This document shows positions 4,190 to 5,020 of a DNA stretch of 5,020 nt, in pieces. Under the pieces are notes generated by a model. The model saw only the letters and a program-made list of their open reading frames with translations. It was not told the DNA's origin and searched no databases. The position numbers were made by a program, and so were the translations under genes. Position 1 is the first letter of the stretch. The number at the start of each line of letters is the position of its first letter. The DNA comes from Pseudomonadota bacterium (GTDB lineage Bacteria; Pseudomonadota; Alphaproteobacteria; Rhodobacterales; Rhodobacteraceae). The stretch is taken from positions 1 through 5,020 of the forward strand of contig JAKAJW010000237.1 in the NCBI GenBank assembly GCA_021813645.1, written 5' to 3'.

Positions 4190-5020
4190 ATGGACGGCAG
4201 CGGGCAGGCCAACGGGCCAAGACCGGCGGTGGCCGAGACGGCGCCGCTTTATGCCACCGCCTACGGGCTGCAGATGCGGCCCTTCGCGCTGGCCAGCGAC
4301 AGTGGCGCCATCTACTGGTCGGACGCTCATCGGCGGGCGGCCTCGGTGCTGGAATATGGGCTGATGTCGGCGGCACCGGTCACCCTGCTGACCGGCGAGA
4401 TCGGCACCGGCAAGACCGTTCTGGTGCAGTCCTTCCTCGCCCGCCTGCGCAGCGGCGCACTGGGCGCCGGCTATCGGGCGGTGCCGGTCGAACCGGGTCC
4501 GGGCGGTCGGCGGGCAATTCTGGCCGCAGTCCTGGCCGCCCTGGGCCGCCCGCTGCCGGCGCTCGCCGACGACGAAATCGGCGATCTGACGCTTTCGCTG
4601 GAGCTGCAGCGGGCGGTTCTCGCCGAACGCGCGGCCGGCCGCCGGCTGGTGATCGTCGTGGACGAGGCGCAGAGCCTGTCGGACGCGGCGCTGGAGGCGC
4701 TGCGGCAGCTGACCAATATCGCCGCCGAGCCGGCGACGGTGCAGCTGACCCTGATCGGCCAGCCCGAGCTGGCGGCCCGGCTGCGGCGGAGCGAGCTGCG
4801 CGCCCTGGCGCAGCGGGTGGTGGCGCGCGGCGAACTCGGGCCGATGTCGGCCGAGACGGTGGCAAGCTACCTGGCGCATCGGCTGCGCGCGGCCGGCGGC
4901 AGCGGCGCGGAGCTGACCGCCGAGGCGGCCCAAGCCATCCACGCCGCGACCGGCGGCATCCCGCGGCTGGTCAACCAGCTGGCGGATTTCGCGCTGCTCT
5001 GCGGCTGGAGCCTGGAGCTG
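4190..5020 (+). CDS. ExeA/GspA-like AAA ATPase, polysaccharide/PEP-CTERM-locus type (3' truncated by window)
   Basis: The reading frame is open from the ATG at 4190 to the window edge, giving 277 residues with no stop. After a 19-residue leader comes LYATAYGLQMRPFALASD (20-37), the signature opening of ExeA-type ATPases (YGL-xx-PF). Then follow SDAHRRAASVLEYGL (44-58), Walker A GEIGTGKT (69-76), Walker B LVIVVDEAQ (153-161), a sensor-1-like LIGQPEL (188-194), LAQRV (206-210) with a possible arginine finger, and GGIPRLVNQLADFAL (255-269), the sensor-2 region. All key ATPase residues are present. ExeA/GspA proteins help assemble type II secretion, and a close subfamily (putative secretion ATPase, PEP-CTERM locus subfamily) is typical of exopolysaccharide loci beside chain-length regulators. 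The divergent sugar transferase and flippase favour the polysaccharide setting. A C-terminal extension (peptidoglycan-binding or transmembrane) cannot be judged because the gene is cut. Confidence 0.9.
   Translation, partial: MDGSGQANGPRPAVAETAPLYATAYGLQMRPFALASDSGAIYWSDAHRRAASVLEYGLMSAAPVTLLTGEIGTGKTVLVQSFLARLRSGALGAGYRAVPVEPGPGGRRAILAAVLAALGRPLPALADDEIGDLTLSLELQRAVLAERAAGRRLVIVVDEAQSLSDAALEALRQLTNIAAEPATVQLTLIGQPELAARLRRSELRALAQRVVARGELGPMSAETVASYLAHRLRAAGGSGAELTAEAAQAIHAATGGIPRLVNQLADFALLCGWSLEL

Noticed and set aside
3921..4376. Leftward open frame (151 codons) across the divergent spacer and the ATPase start
   Set aside because: It is Arg/Pro/Ala-rich with no motif and would overlap the start of the well-supported ATPase. 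It is more likely chance openness at high GC.
4037..4942. Leftward open frame (301 codons) antisense to the ExeA-like ATPase
   Set aside because: The opposite strand encodes intact Walker A, Walker B and sensor motifs in order. The antisense product is Arg/Gln/Gly-rich with no recognisable domain.

Overview
The window is very GC-rich, densely coding bacterial DNA. Gene content and protein sequences point to an alphaproteobacterium, most likely a Rhodobacterales/Rhodobacteraceae member. The clues are the style of the ModC C-terminus, a BacA/SbmA-type transporter, an ExoY-like sugar transferase ending in a short 'RQTGC' tail, and a CtrA-type motif. This assignment is inferred from recognised protein families, not from a database search.

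Layout, left to right: (1) 1-302 (+) is the 3' end of a molybdate ABC transporter ATPase (modC). (2) 303-421 is a short leader region with a weak stem-loop and a short direct repeat. (3) 422-1660 (+) is an SbmA/BacA family peptide-antibiotic/peptide transporter, starting at GTG behind a clear Shine-Dalgarno. (4) It meets, tail to tail and only 7 bp apart, a leftward two-gene polysaccharide unit: a Wzx-like flippase (1668-3125, -) preceded by an ExoY-like polyprenyl-phosphate sugar-1-phosphate transferase (3146-3814, -). (5) 3815-4189 is a 375-bp divergent regulatory region. Its relatively AT-rich island carries a perfect TTAA-N7-TTAA (CtrA-type) site, overlapping inverted repeats and a TTGGCCAA palindrome. 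Closer to the sugar transferase is a -24/-12 (sigma-54-like) element. (6) From 4190 (+) a P-loop ATPase of the ExeA/GspA type, close to the 'PEP-CTERM locus secretion ATPase' subfamily, runs off the right edge.

How the genes work together: the sugar transferase would load the first sugar phosphate onto undecaprenyl phosphate, and the flippase would move the lipid-linked repeat across the inner membrane. The ExeA-like ATPase is a family commonly found in Wzx/Wzy-type exopolysaccharide loci beside chain-length and export proteins. The right half therefore looks like the edge of an exopolysaccharide locus that continues beyond 5020. The left half (molybdate uptake, SbmA) looks like unrelated housekeeping or accessory transport. 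The most noteworthy non-coding signal is the CtrA-like box between the divergent polysaccharide genes, which suggests cell-cycle or lifestyle-linked control of the polysaccharide. No mobile element, CRISPR array, tRNA or rRNA was seen. I see no convincing wholly new system, but the divergent control region and the truncated ATPase locus merit follow-up.
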